This document shows, in pieces, positions 1-8,683 of a stretch of DNA of 11,349 nucleotides. Source of the stretch: Acidobacteriota bacterium (GTDB lineage Bacteria; Acidobacteriota; Vicinamibacteria; Vicinamibacterales; SCN-69-37); assembly GCA_024653875.1 (NCBI GenBank), contig JANLHE010000139.1, positions 1 through 11,349 on the forward strand, read 5' to 3'. Position 1 is the first letter of the stretch. Every line of letters begins with the position of its first letter. Below the pieces are notes generated by a model that searched no databases, was not told the DNA's origin, and saw only the letters and a list, made by a program, of their open reading frames with translations. The position numbers were made by a program, and so were the translations under genes.

Positions 1-2
1 TG

Positions 3-443
3 TCGATCCTCGACGTGGGCGGCGATGACGTCGGCGCCCGGTCGCTCGCCTCGTTTCGTACGAGCATCGCCGACGGCGACTATCAGTTGTGGCAGGTCAT
101 CAACGCGAAGCGGCCCTTTACGGACTCGGTCGCGGGGTGCCTGGCGATGCGCCGCGCGATTGAAACGTCCTCGCGCTGGAAGGTGACCGGCTGGATCGTG
201 AACTCGCATCTCATCACCGAAACCACTGCGGAATCCGTGCTGGACGGCTGGCGGCTGGCACAGGCCGTGGTGAAGGAGACGGGCGTGCCGATCCGGCTCG
301 TCGCCGTGATGGACGCGCTGGCCGACGCCCCCGAGCTGTCAGAAATCGACGCGCCCGTGCTGCGGATGACCCGCCTGATGAACCCGCCGTGGCTCGTGCC
401 GCGCCCATCCTCTCTCTCCCGCCTTCAAGGAGTACGCCCGTGA
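3..443 (+). CDS. P-loop NTPase of MinD/CobQ-like type, C-terminal part (5' end outside window)
   Basis: The open frame enters from the left edge and ends at TGA 441-443, so only about the last 146 residues are seen. The visible part begins with ILDVGGDDVGARSL, which looks like the DxGG switch region of SIMIBI-class ATPases (MinD, CobQ, CooC), followed by hydrophobic strands carrying VINAKRPFT and GWIVNSHLITETT, typical of the later strands and the nucleotide-base-binding Asn in this fold. The Walker A motif would lie upstream and cannot be checked. The stop overlaps the GTG start of the oxidoreductase subunit, so the two are translationally coupled. A role in assembling or regulating that enzyme is inference; the family alone does not give a substrate. 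It could equally be a scaffold or metal-insertion ATPase. Confidence 0.72.
   Translation, partial: SILDVGGDDVGARSLASFRTSIADGDYQLWQVINAKRPFTDSVAGCLAMRRAIETSSRWKVTGWIVNSHLITETTAESVLDGWRLAQAVVKETGVPIRLVAVMDALADAPELSEIDAPVLRMTRLMNPPWLVPRPSSLSRLQGVRP
427..432 (+). promoter_or_regulatory. Ribosome binding site AAGGAG for the delta-beta subunit
   Basis: AAGGAG ends 7 nt before the GTG at 440. It lies inside the end of the upstream gene and decides the start: an in-frame GTG at 389 would add 17 residues that do not look like ferredoxin sequence and has no comparable site. Confidence 0.75.
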
Positions 444-1426
444 GCCGAATCCAGATTGACAGCATCCGGTGCAAGGGGTGCGGCCGCTGCATCACCGCGT
501 GTCCCAAAGATCTCATCGCGTTCTCGCAGGAACTGAACGACCGCGGGTACACCTACGTGGACTTCACCGGCCATCAGGAGGACTGCAGCGGGTGCACGCT
601 CTGCGCGGTGGTCTGCCCCGACCAGGGCATCGAGGTCTGGAACTTCAAGGACAAGCAGACCTTCGTCAACACGGCCGGCCTCACCGAGAACATGACGCAC
701 TACTGCCCGGGCTGCACCCACGGCGTGGTGCATCGCCTGACGGCCGAGGTGCTCGAGGAACTCGGCCTGCTCGACCGGGCCGTCGGCATCGCGCCGGTCG
801 GCTGTTCCGTGCTGGCCTACGAGTACTTCAACATCGACATGTTCGAGGCCGCGCACGGTCGCGCGCCCGCGGTGGCCACCGGCGCCAAACGCGCCAGACC
901 GGAGCTCATCGTCTTCACCTATCAGGGTGACGGCGACCTCGCCTCGATTGGCGGAAACGAAATCCTCCATGCCGCCAATCGGGGCGAGAAGTTCACGGTA
1001 ATCTTCGTCAACAACGCCATCTACGGCATGACCGGCGGGCAGATGGCGCCCACCACCATGCCCCAGCAGAAGACGACGACCTCGCCGCTGGGGCGGGATG
1101 TGGAGACGACGGGACATCCGCTGCGGGTGTCGGAGCTGCTGGCCACGCTGCGGACGCCGGCCTTCATCGCCCGCGGGTCCGCGCACGACGGCAAACACTC
1201 GTTGCAGTTGAAGAAGCTGATTCGACGGGCGTTTGAGTACCAGCGCGACAACACCTGCTTTTCGTTTGTCGAAGTGCTGTCCACGTGTCCCACCAACTGG
1301 GGGTTGTCGCCCGACGAATCGGATGCGTGGGTGGAGAGCACGATGATGCCGTACTACCCGCTGGGAATTTTCAAGCAGCCGGAGGCGCCGGCCGTGGCGG
1401 CGACTGGAGCGAGTCATGATCACTGA
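440..1426 (+). CDS. 2-oxoacid:ferredoxin oxidoreductase, fused delta (2x[4Fe-4S]) and beta (TPP-binding) subunit
   Basis: 328 residues from a GTG start. Residues 11-21 and 49-59 are two classic C-x2-C-x2-C-x3-CP ferredoxin motifs, the job of a separate delta subunit in four-subunit enzymes. The beta fold follows: CPGC at 89-92, C122 and C283 (in STCPTNWG) are the four cysteines expected to hold the cluster near thiamine diphosphate, HGRAPAVATG at 138-147 is a family signature, and GDGD at 162-165 with NN at 190-191 forms the Mg-TPP motif. The enzyme oxidatively decarboxylates a 2-oxoacid with CoA to acyl-CoA and CO2, passing electrons to ferredoxin in the cytoplasm. The alpha partner points to branched-chain keto acids, but 2-oxoglutarate or another 2-oxoacid is not excluded. 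It overlaps the upstream gene (GTGA) and the gamma gene by 11 bp. Confidence 0.93.
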   Translation: MSRIQIDSIRCKGCGRCITACPKDLIAFSQELNDRGYTYVDFTGHQEDCSGCTLCAVVCPDQGIEVWNFKDKQTFVNTAGLTENMTHYCPGCTHGVVHRLTAEVLEELGLLDRAVGIAPVGCSVLAYEYFNIDMFEAAHGRAPAVATGAKRARPELIVFTYQGDGDLASIGGNEILHAANRGEKFTVIFVNNAIYGMTGGQMAPTTMPQQKTTTSPLGRDVETTGHPLRVSELLATLRTPAFIARGSAHDGKHSLQLKKLIRRAFEYQRDNTCFSFVEVLSTCPTNWGLSPDESDAWVESTMMPYYPLGIFKQPEAPAVAATGASHDH

Positions 1427-1985
1427 CACCGCAACCCTGATGGATACCGAGGTGTTGATGGCCGGGTTCGGCGGCCAGGGCACGCTGCTGGCCGGCAAGG
1501 TGCTGGCCCAGGCCAGCATGGAGGAGGGACGCGAGGTGAGCTGGCTGCCGTCGTACGGCCCCGAAATGCGCGGGGGCACGGCCAACGTCATCGTGTGCAT
1601 TGCGTCGAAGCCGATCGGGTCGCCGCTCATCGAGCACCCGCGCGGGCTGATCGCGATGAACCTGCCGTCGCTCGAGAAATTCGCGCCGAAGGTGAAGCCG
1701 GGTGGCGTGATTGTGGTGAATCAGTCGCTTATCGACAAGGACCCGCGCCGCGATGACTGCGTGGTGATAAGCGTGCCGTCGCGCGAGCTGGCGCAGCAGG
1801 CCGGGTCGGCGCGCGCGGCGAACTTCGTCATGCTGGGGGCGTATGTCGGCGCCACGGGCGCCGTGTCCGTCGAGGCCGTCGAGCACGCGATTGCCGCGGA
1901 GTTTGCCGGCGACAAGGCGCGGTTCATCGCGTCGTCGGTCGCGGCGTTTCGGGCGGGAGTGGAGGCGGTATGTCCAAGGTCCTGA
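1416..1985 (+). CDS. 2-oxoacid:ferredoxin oxidoreductase, gamma subunit
   Basis: 189 residues, a normal length for this subunit. The N-terminal MAGFGGQGTLLAGKVLAQAS (from residue 17) is the glycine-rich signature of the Kor/Vor/Por gamma domain, and SYGPEMRGGTANVIV follows as the second conserved block. In the structurally known relatives this subunit contributes to the CoA-binding side of the complex. The ATG at 1416 is preceded by GGAG at 1406-1409 (6-nt spacing); an in-frame ATG at 1440 has no ribosome binding site. The start lies inside the beta gene (11-bp overlap) and the end overlaps alpha by 16 bp, so the three subunits should be made from one message. Substrate specificity cannot be read from this subunit. 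Confidence 0.93.
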   Translation: MITDTATLMDTEVLMAGFGGQGTLLAGKVLAQASMEEGREVSWLPSYGPEMRGGTANVIVCIASKPIGSPLIEHPRGLIAMNLPSLEKFAPKVKPGGVIVVNQSLIDKDPRRDDCVVISVPSRELAQQAGSARAANFVMLGAYVGATGAVSVEAVEHAIAAEFAGDKARFIASSVAAFRAGVEAVCPRS

Positions 1986-3193
1986 TGAAGGGAAACGAGG
2001 CGCTGGGCGAAGCCGCCATTCGCGCGGGGTGCGTGCATTTCTTCGGGTATCCCATCACGCCGCAGACGGAGGTGCCCGAGTACCTGGTGAAGCGGCTGCC
2101 CGAAGTCGGCGGCGCCTTCGTGCAGGCCGAAAGCGAAGTGGCGGCCATTCACATGGTGTACGGCGCGGCGGGTGTCGGCATCAAGTGCATGACCTCGTCG
2201 TCCTCGCCGGGCATCAGCCTGATGGCCGAGGGGATGAGCTACCTGGCGGCCTGCGAACTGCCGTGCGTGATCGTCAACATCATGCGCGCGGGGCCGGGGC
2301 TGGGCGGCATCCTCCCGTCGCAGAGCGACTACTTCCAGGCGACCCGGGGGCATGGGCACGGTGATTATCAGCTGATCGTGCTGGCGCCGGCCTCCGTGCA
2401 GGAAGCCGTGGACCTCATGACCCTTGCCTTCGATCTTGCCGAGAAGTACCGGAACCCGGTGATGGTCTGCGCCGACGGCATGATCGGCCAGATGATGGAG
2501 CCGGTGGAGTTCCCGGGCGAGGGCCGCGGGGAACCGTTCAAGGAAAACGACTGGGAGCTGACGGGCCGGAAAGGGCGGGCGCGCCGCATCGTGAACTCGC
2601 TGTTCCTCGCGCCAGAGGAACTGTTCCAGCACAACATCCACCTCAAGGAGAAGTACGGCCGCGTGCATCGCGACGAGATGCGATGGGAACTCTGCGGCGG
2701 CGACGAGCCGTACGACCTGCTGCTCGTGGCGTTCGGCACGATGGCGCGCATCTGCAAGACCGCCATCGATGAGGTGCGGCGCGACGGTCTGCGCGTGGCG
2801 CTGTTCCGGCCCATCACGCTGAATCCCTTTCCGCTGGCCGCGTGCCGCGCCGCCATGGACGCGATGCACGCCAAGGGGCAGGTGCTCACCGTCGAGATGA
2901 ACATGGGGCAGATGGTGCAGGACGTGCGCTTCGCGGCCGAGGGCTCGCGCGACGTGGACTTCTACGGCACGGCCGGCGGCATCGTGCCATCACCCGATCA
3001 GGTGGCCGCCGAAATCCGTGAACGGCTTGCCGGAGTGAGGGCCACGACGCCCATCCGGTTGTGGTCCGGCGCGGGGCTCTGCTGCGAGGCCCAGGGCGAC
3101 GGCGTGCCGTGCGCCGGCACGGACGGCACCTGCGATACGTGCGGCAGGGCGATGCCGGCGCCGGCCGCGCAGCCCGCGCCTACCGGCGCATGA
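1970..3193 (+). CDS. vorB: 2-oxoacid:ferredoxin oxidoreductase alpha subunit, VorB-like, with Cys-rich C-terminal tail
   Basis: 407 residues. YPITPQTE at 27-34 is the conserved alpha-subunit pyrimidine-domain motif, and the long block through SSSSPGISLMAEG and GPGLGGILPSQSDYFQ matches what is known for VorB, the alpha chain of 3-methyl-2-oxobutanoate:ferredoxin oxidoreductases. The C-terminal transketolase-like domain (DLLLVAFGT to YGTAGG, about 245-335) is complete. Family members usually end near residue 350-360; here about 45 more residues follow, containing C371, C372, C381, C388 and C391 (CC-x8-C-x6-C-x2-C) and then an Ala/Pro-rich end. Start: ATG 1970 with GGAGG at 1961-1965. The substrate is likely branched-chain 2-oxoacids from Val/Leu/Ile; 2-oxoglutarate remains possible. 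The stop overlaps the convergent PAP2 gene by 14 bp. Confidence 0.9.
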   Translation: MSKVLMKGNEALGEAAIRAGCVHFFGYPITPQTEVPEYLVKRLPEVGGAFVQAESEVAAIHMVYGAAGVGIKCMTSSSSPGISLMAEGMSYLAACELPCVIVNIMRAGPGLGGILPSQSDYFQATRGHGHGDYQLIVLAPASVQEAVDLMTLAFDLAEKYRNPVMVCADGMIGQMMEPVEFPGEGRGEPFKENDWELTGRKGRARRIVNSLFLAPEELFQHNIHLKEKYGRVHRDEMRWELCGGDEPYDLLLVAFGTMARICKTAIDEVRRDGLRVALFRPITLNPFPLAACRAAMDAMHAKGQVLTVEMNMGQMVQDVRFAAEGSRDVDFYGTAGGIVPSPDQVAAEIRERLAGVRATTPIRLWSGAGLCCEAQGDGVPCAGTDGTCDTCGRAMPAPAAQPAPTGA

Positions 3194-3935
3194 CGATGAT
3201 CCCGGCGCCGCCGGGAACGGCTGCCGGCATGATCGTCCACGTCTTCGATTGGTGGCCGCGCGTGACCGCCCGGGCGGAGGCCAGGCCGACCGCGGCGCCA
3301 AACACCACGTCGCTCACCCAGTGCGCGCGGTCGCGCACGCGGGTCAGTGCGATGAAGCTCGCGGCGGCGTAGCCCGGGACGGCGCCTTTCCACCCGAAGT
3401 GCTGCTGAAGCACGCCTGCGGACGTGAACGCTGCCGACGCGTGGCCCGAGGGAAACGCGTAGCGGCCCCCCGAGGGGCGCGTCCGGTCCACCGCAATTTT
3501 CACGACGCGTGTGACCAGGCCGTTCAGCACCTGCGCGCGGATCAGATCGCTGCCGGCGTGCGCCACCAACCTCCGGTTCGTGACCTCGCCGACGATCCAT
3601 GTGCCCAGGGCCGTCCCGCCCATCACCCAGCCGTCTCCACCGACGCGTCCGATCGTGGTCCAGGACCCCGCCGGGTGATCCAGCGTCCAGCGGTCCACGC
3701 GGTGGTCCGAGCCAGAGGCGACGGCCGAGGCCGCGCCGCCGGCGCCGAGAATCACGAGCGTGTCCATCGCGGGAAAACGTTTCAGATCCTCGCCGAGGTT
3801 CTGGAAGATCCGCGTGATGGGGCGATCGGGTGGTGGAGATTGCGGCGCCTGTGGCGCCTGTGGCGCCGGCTGAAGGGGTGCGACCGCCGCGCTGGCGGAT
3901 ATGGCAAGCGCTGCGGCCCAGGACGCAGTGAACAT
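3180..3935 (-). CDS. PAP2-family phosphatase, exported
   Basis: 251 residues from the ATG at 3935-3933. All three acid-phosphatase motifs are present: K146-x6-R153-P154, P162-S-G-H165 and R199-x5-H205-x3-D209, with H165 and H205 the expected nucleophile and acid/base. A short signal peptide (about 1-19, MFTASWAAALAISASAA) precedes a Pro/Gln/Ala-rich linker; the linker is encoded partly by a tandem 9-bp unit (GGCGCCTGT at 3844-3852 and 3853-3861). Several hydrophobic helices follow. Members remove phosphate from lipids or isoprenyl pyrophosphates at the cell envelope; the substrate is not deducible here. A GTG at 4001 would add 22 residues in front of the signal peptide, so the internal ATG is preferred, although neither has a clear Shine-Dalgarno sequence. 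TAG stop at 3182-3180. Confidence 0.87.
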   Translation of the reverse strand: MFTASWAAALAISASAAVAPLQPAPQAPQAPQSPPPDRPITRIFQNLGEDLKRFPAMDTLVILGAGGAASAVASGSDHRVDRWTLDHPAGSWTTIGRVGGDGWVMGGTALGTWIVGEVTNRRLVAHAGSDLIRAQVLNGLVTRVVKIAVDRTRPSGGRYAFPSGHASAAFTSAGVLQQHFGWKGAVPGYAAASFIALTRVRDRAHWVSDVVFGAAVGLASARAVTRGHQSKTWTIMPAAVPGGAGIIVMRR

Positions 3936-4003
3936 TGCGCCGGAGGATATCAGCAAGTTCGGGTTATCGTTAGTGGTTGCCGTAACGCAGGAGAGGGGCA
4001 CCG
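3936..4003. promoter_or_regulatory. Divergent intergenic region between PAP2 and aldehyde dehydrogenase
   Basis: A gap of 68 bp separates the two divergent starts and must hold the promoters for both unless they lie inside the genes. AGGAGAGG at 3989-3996 is the ribosome binding site of the dehydrogenase. I see no convincing -35/-10 pair; TATCGT at 3965-3970 is only a weak -10 candidate. No operator-like palindrome is obvious. Confidence 0.4.
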
Positions 4004-5519
<1,516 letters not shown>

Positions 5520-5533
<14 letters not shown>

Positions 5534-8500
5534 GGGGGACGGGAGTGTTTTCCACAGAAACGCGCGAAATGGGGACAGGTCTCGGTGTGTTGACGACGAG
5601 ACCTGTCCCCATTTCTAGCGTTTCTGTGGAAAACACTCCCGTCCCCCTCACCTTCTCCAGCGCCGCGGCCACCGCGGCTTCGGTGGCCACCGTCGGCCGC
5701 GCGTCGGCCCCCTGCAGCGTGGCGAGCAGCCCGGGCAGCGGCGCGTAGGCGCCGGCAATGGCCGCGGCGCGTTCGGGCGTGGCGCCCACGCGCGCGGCGG
5801 CCAGCGCGCGCAGCGCATCGTCAATCGCCTTGGACAACTTGAACTGCACCGTGAGGTCCGCGATCGGCGTGCGCACGCGAGGATCCAGCTTCACCTGGAT
5901 CGGCTGCCGATACGTGCGGCCGCCCACGGTCAGCCGCACCTGATACTGGCCGGGCATCGTCCAGATCCCTTGCGGTACCTTCGGCGTATTCCTCGCCACC
6001 GCGGCAATCGGATAACTGAAGCTGGTCACCGCCGGCGGCCCGTACCGCACGTCCCACACGAAGCGATGCAACCCGGGCGTGGCCGGCAGCTTCTGCCGCG
6101 GCCGAATCCAGTAGTCGGGCAGATTCGGGCCCGGCACGGGAGGATCATCCGGGTCATCACTGGAGTAACGCCGGATCACCGTGCCATCCGTGTTCGTGAT
6201 CTCAAGTGTCACCGGGCCCTGCACGCCCGCGCCCAGATGATAGCTGATGACGACGCCGTCGGGCGGATTGGGCAGCGCGGGCTCATCGGGTGGAAGCGGT
6301 GTGTCCGTGTACTTGTTCCACCTGAACCGCCACGCGGCCGGCGGACGGAACAGGTAGGCGCCGGCCTGCACGATCGCCGGCGTGACCTGCCGCAGCGGCG
6401 TGATGTCATCCAGGATCCAGAAGCCGCGCCCGTGCGTGCCCACCACCAGGTCGTCATCCTTGATCACCAGATCGCGGATGGACGTTGCCGGCATGTTCAG
6501 CCGCAGCGGTTGCCAGGACTCGCCGTCGTCGAACGAGACCGAGACGTTCAATTCGCTGCCGGCGAACAGCAACCCTCGCCGCACCCGATCCTCGCGGACC
6601 GCGTTGATGGTGGCGCCCTGGGGCAGCCCCGTCGTGATGGCGACCCAGGTCTTCCCGCCATCGCGGGTCCGGTAGATGCGCGGGCGCAGGTCGTCGAGCC
6701 GCAGCGTGTTGATGGCGGCGTAGGCGGTGTTCACATCGAAGTGCGACGTCTCGATGAGCGAGACCTTTTCCCAGGCCTTCAGATCCGGCGGGGTCACATC
6801 GGTCCAGCTCGTGCCGCCGTTGCGCGTGACGTGAATCAACCCGTCGTCTGTGCCCACCCAGATCGTATTGATATCCACGTACGACGGCCCGATGGTGTAG
6901 ATGACACCGCGCTGGGACGGCCGCGCGTTTGGACGGTCGCGGTAGGCGCCGATCGATGCCGGCACCTCCCAGGTCGGCCGCGTCAGGTCCGGGCTGATCT
7001 GCGTCCACTCGCGGCCGCCATTGCCGGTCTTCCATAACGTGTTCGACGCGAAGTAGAGCGTCCGAGGATCGAGCGGCGAAAACAGAATCGGCGCGGTGCG
7101 CAGCGTGCGATACCCGGGAATCCGCGGCGGCGCCACGTGCTGCACCTGCCCGGTGCGCCGGTCGAACCGCGTCACCTTGCCGCCGTAGACGATGTCCGGA
7201 TCGAGCGGGTCCGGCGCGACGTAGCCGTACTCTTCGACGGCGACAGGATGCCACTCGCGGAACGTGATCTGGCCGTCATCCCCTCGGCTTTGCACGCACG
7301 CCGACCCGCTTTCCTGCTGGCCGCCACACACGCGATAGGGGAACGCGTTGTCCGTGCTCACGTGGTAGAACTGCGCGGTTGACTGGTTGTACCAGGAGCT
7401 CCACGTGGTGCCGCCATTCAGGGTGACGATCGCGCCCTGATCGGCGGTCATGAGGATGACATCCGGCTGCGTGGGGTTGATCCAGATGCGCTGGTAGTCG
7501 TCGCCCCCGGGCGCGCCGCGCCACGCGGTGAAGGTCTTTGCGCCGTCCACGGACTTCCACGCCACGATCGTCGGGACATACACGATGTCCGGGTTGGTGG
7601 GATGGACGCGCACGTCGGCCGCGTCCGCCGGGCGCGCGACCACGCGCGGGTCGCTGTTGGCGCGCGTCCACGTCTCGCCCGCATCGTCCGATCGGAAGAT
7701 GCCGCCGTTGCGGCCGGCGTCCACCGCGGCGTAGAGGCGCCTGGGATCGCTGGGGGCGACGGTGACACCGATGCGGCCCAATCCGTCGGCAACGGAGGGA
7801 AGGCCCTGCGTGAGCGGACGCCACGTGGTGCCGCCATCGGTGGACTTGAAGAGGCCGCTGCCGGGGCCGTTCCAGACGCCGTTTTCCCACGGACCCTGCC
7901 GGGTCTCCCACATCACGGCGTAGATCGTGTCGGGATCGACCGGATCCAGGGCGATGTCGATGCCGCCCGTGTTCTCGTCCTTGTAGAGGACCTTTTCAAA
8001 CGAGGCGCCGCCATCGAGCGAGCGGAAGATCCCGCGCTCGGTGTTCGGACCGTACGGGTGCCCCAGCACGGCGACGAACAGGCGATTCGGGTTCTTCGGG
8101 TCGATGACGATCTGTGGAATTTGCTGGCCGTCGCGCAGGCCAAGGCGGGTCCACGTGCGGCCCGCGTCGGTGGATTTGTACATGCCGTCGCCGGTGGAGA
8201 GGTCCGGCCGGGGCATGCCCTCGCCGCTGCCCACGTAGATGATGTTGGGATCGGACTCCGCCACGGCGAGCGCGCCAATCGACCCGGTGGGCTGATCGTC
8301 GAAGATTGGATTCCAGGTGCGCCCGGCGTCGGTGGTCTTCCACACGCCGCCGTTCACCACGCCGACGTAGAACGTGTGCGGCTGCGACGGCACCCCTGAC
8401 GCCGCTTTGGTCCGGCTGCCGCGCAAGGGGCCGATGTTCCGCCAGGCCATCGCCTTGAACAGGGACGACTCGAATGAGACGGGTGTCTGGGCCGAGGCCC

Positions 8501-8621
8501 TGACGGCCGGCCCCGCCGTGCCTGCAAGGGCTCCTGCCACCACCAGAACGCCGACGCCTGTGACAAGAAATCGCATGGACATGGCGAGATTGTGCACTGG
8601 AATGGGCCGATTCAGGACCAC
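5520..8621 (-). CDS. Secreted BNR/VPS10 (sortilin-like) beta-propeller protein with repeat-derived C-terminal tail
   Basis: 1033 residues from a GTG start at 8621 with AGGAG 5 nt upstream; in-frame ATGs at 8582 and 8576 would give a tidier signal peptide but lack a ribosome binding site. Residues about 16-44 form a signal peptide (hydrophobic FLVTGVGVLVVAG, cleavage near ASA|Q). About ten Asp-box blades follow, for example TTDAGRTW (97-104), STDAGRTW, STDGGTTW, SDDAGETW, TRNGGTSW and TRDGGKTW, then the family's VVGTHGRGFWILDD strand, Ig-like segments (TLEITNTDG; MPGQYQVRLTVGG) and an Ala-rich helix. The family is often labelled glycosyl hydrolase, but no catalytic residues are recognisable, so function is unknown; binding or scaffolding outside the inner membrane is likely. 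Residues 992-1030 are encoded by the inverted repeat and the last three by DNA of the opposite dehydrogenase gene, so the native C-terminus appears replaced. Confidence 0.88.
5529..5652. repeat. REPIN-like inverted repeat: 56-bp arms, 12-nt loop
   Basis: Arms 5529-5584 and 5597-5652 are reverse complements except at two adjacent pairs (5564/5617 and 5565/5616), with loop GTGTGTTGACGA at 5585-5596. Each arm holds two cores in the same orientation, GGGGACGGGAG (5535-5545) and GGGGACAGGTC (5571-5581), so the whole is two facing pairs. This is the architecture of REP doublets mobilised by IS200-like REP-associated tyrosine transposases (established for REPINs generally; assignment here is inference because no transposase is in the window). 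It lies at the junction of two convergent genes and is lower in GC than its surroundings. There is no T-run after the stem, so it is not a standard terminator, although so long a hairpin could slow polymerase or protect 3' ends. Confidence 0.85.
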
Positions 8622-8626
8622 GGGGG

Positions 8627-8631
8627 CTCCT
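8627..8631 (-). promoter_or_regulatory. Ribosome binding site AGGAG for the propeller gene
   Basis: On the minus strand AGGAG is followed by five C and then GTG at 8621-8619. It favours this start over ATGs at 8582 and 8576, which have no purine-rich stretch upstream. Confidence 0.5.
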
Positions 8632-8638
8632 GACCGTT

Positions 8639-8644
8639 TAGAAT
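8639..8644 (+). promoter_or_regulatory. Candidate -10 element TAGAAT
   Basis: TAGAAT matches five of six positions of the bacterial -10 consensus and lies in the 62-bp gap between divergent starts. No good -35 is seen at 16-18 bp upstream. It stands only 6 nt before the ATG at 8651, so if used the transcript would be leaderless for that ATG or have a leader of about 33 nt for the ATG at 8684. Confidence 0.3.
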
Positions 8645-8670
8645 CGCGTCATGAGAAGGACCGCCATGAC

Positions 8671-8677
8671 GGAGGTG
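8671..8677 (+). promoter_or_regulatory. Ribosome binding site GGAGGTG for the S9 peptidase
   Basis: GGAGGTG is a strong match to the anti-Shine-Dalgarno sequence; counting GGAGG it ends 8 nt before ATG 8684. This favours 8684 over ATGs at 8651 and 8666, though AAGGA at 8656-8660 could serve the latter. Confidence 0.6.
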
Positions 8678-8683
8678 GGTGTG

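Noticed and set aside
389..439. Upstream extension of the delta-beta gene to the GTG at 389
   Set aside because: The extra 17 residues are unlike ferredoxin N-termini, and the ribosome binding site at 427-432 fits the GTG at 440.
425..1630. Long minus-strand open frame of about 400 codons opposite the oxidoreductase genes
   Set aside because: It is an antisense shadow of high-GC coding DNA: rich in Arg, His and Ala with no recognisable domain, while the plus strand holds clear conserved subunits.
3844..3867. Short tandem repeat as a regulatory or mobile feature
   Set aside because: It is a 9-bp microrepeat that encodes Ala-Pro-Gln in the proline-rich linker of the PAP2 protein, explained by linker slippage.
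5970..7037. Plus-strand open frame of about 355 codons opposite the propeller gene
   Set aside because: Arg/Gly/Val-rich shadow; the minus strand encodes repeated Asp-box blades.
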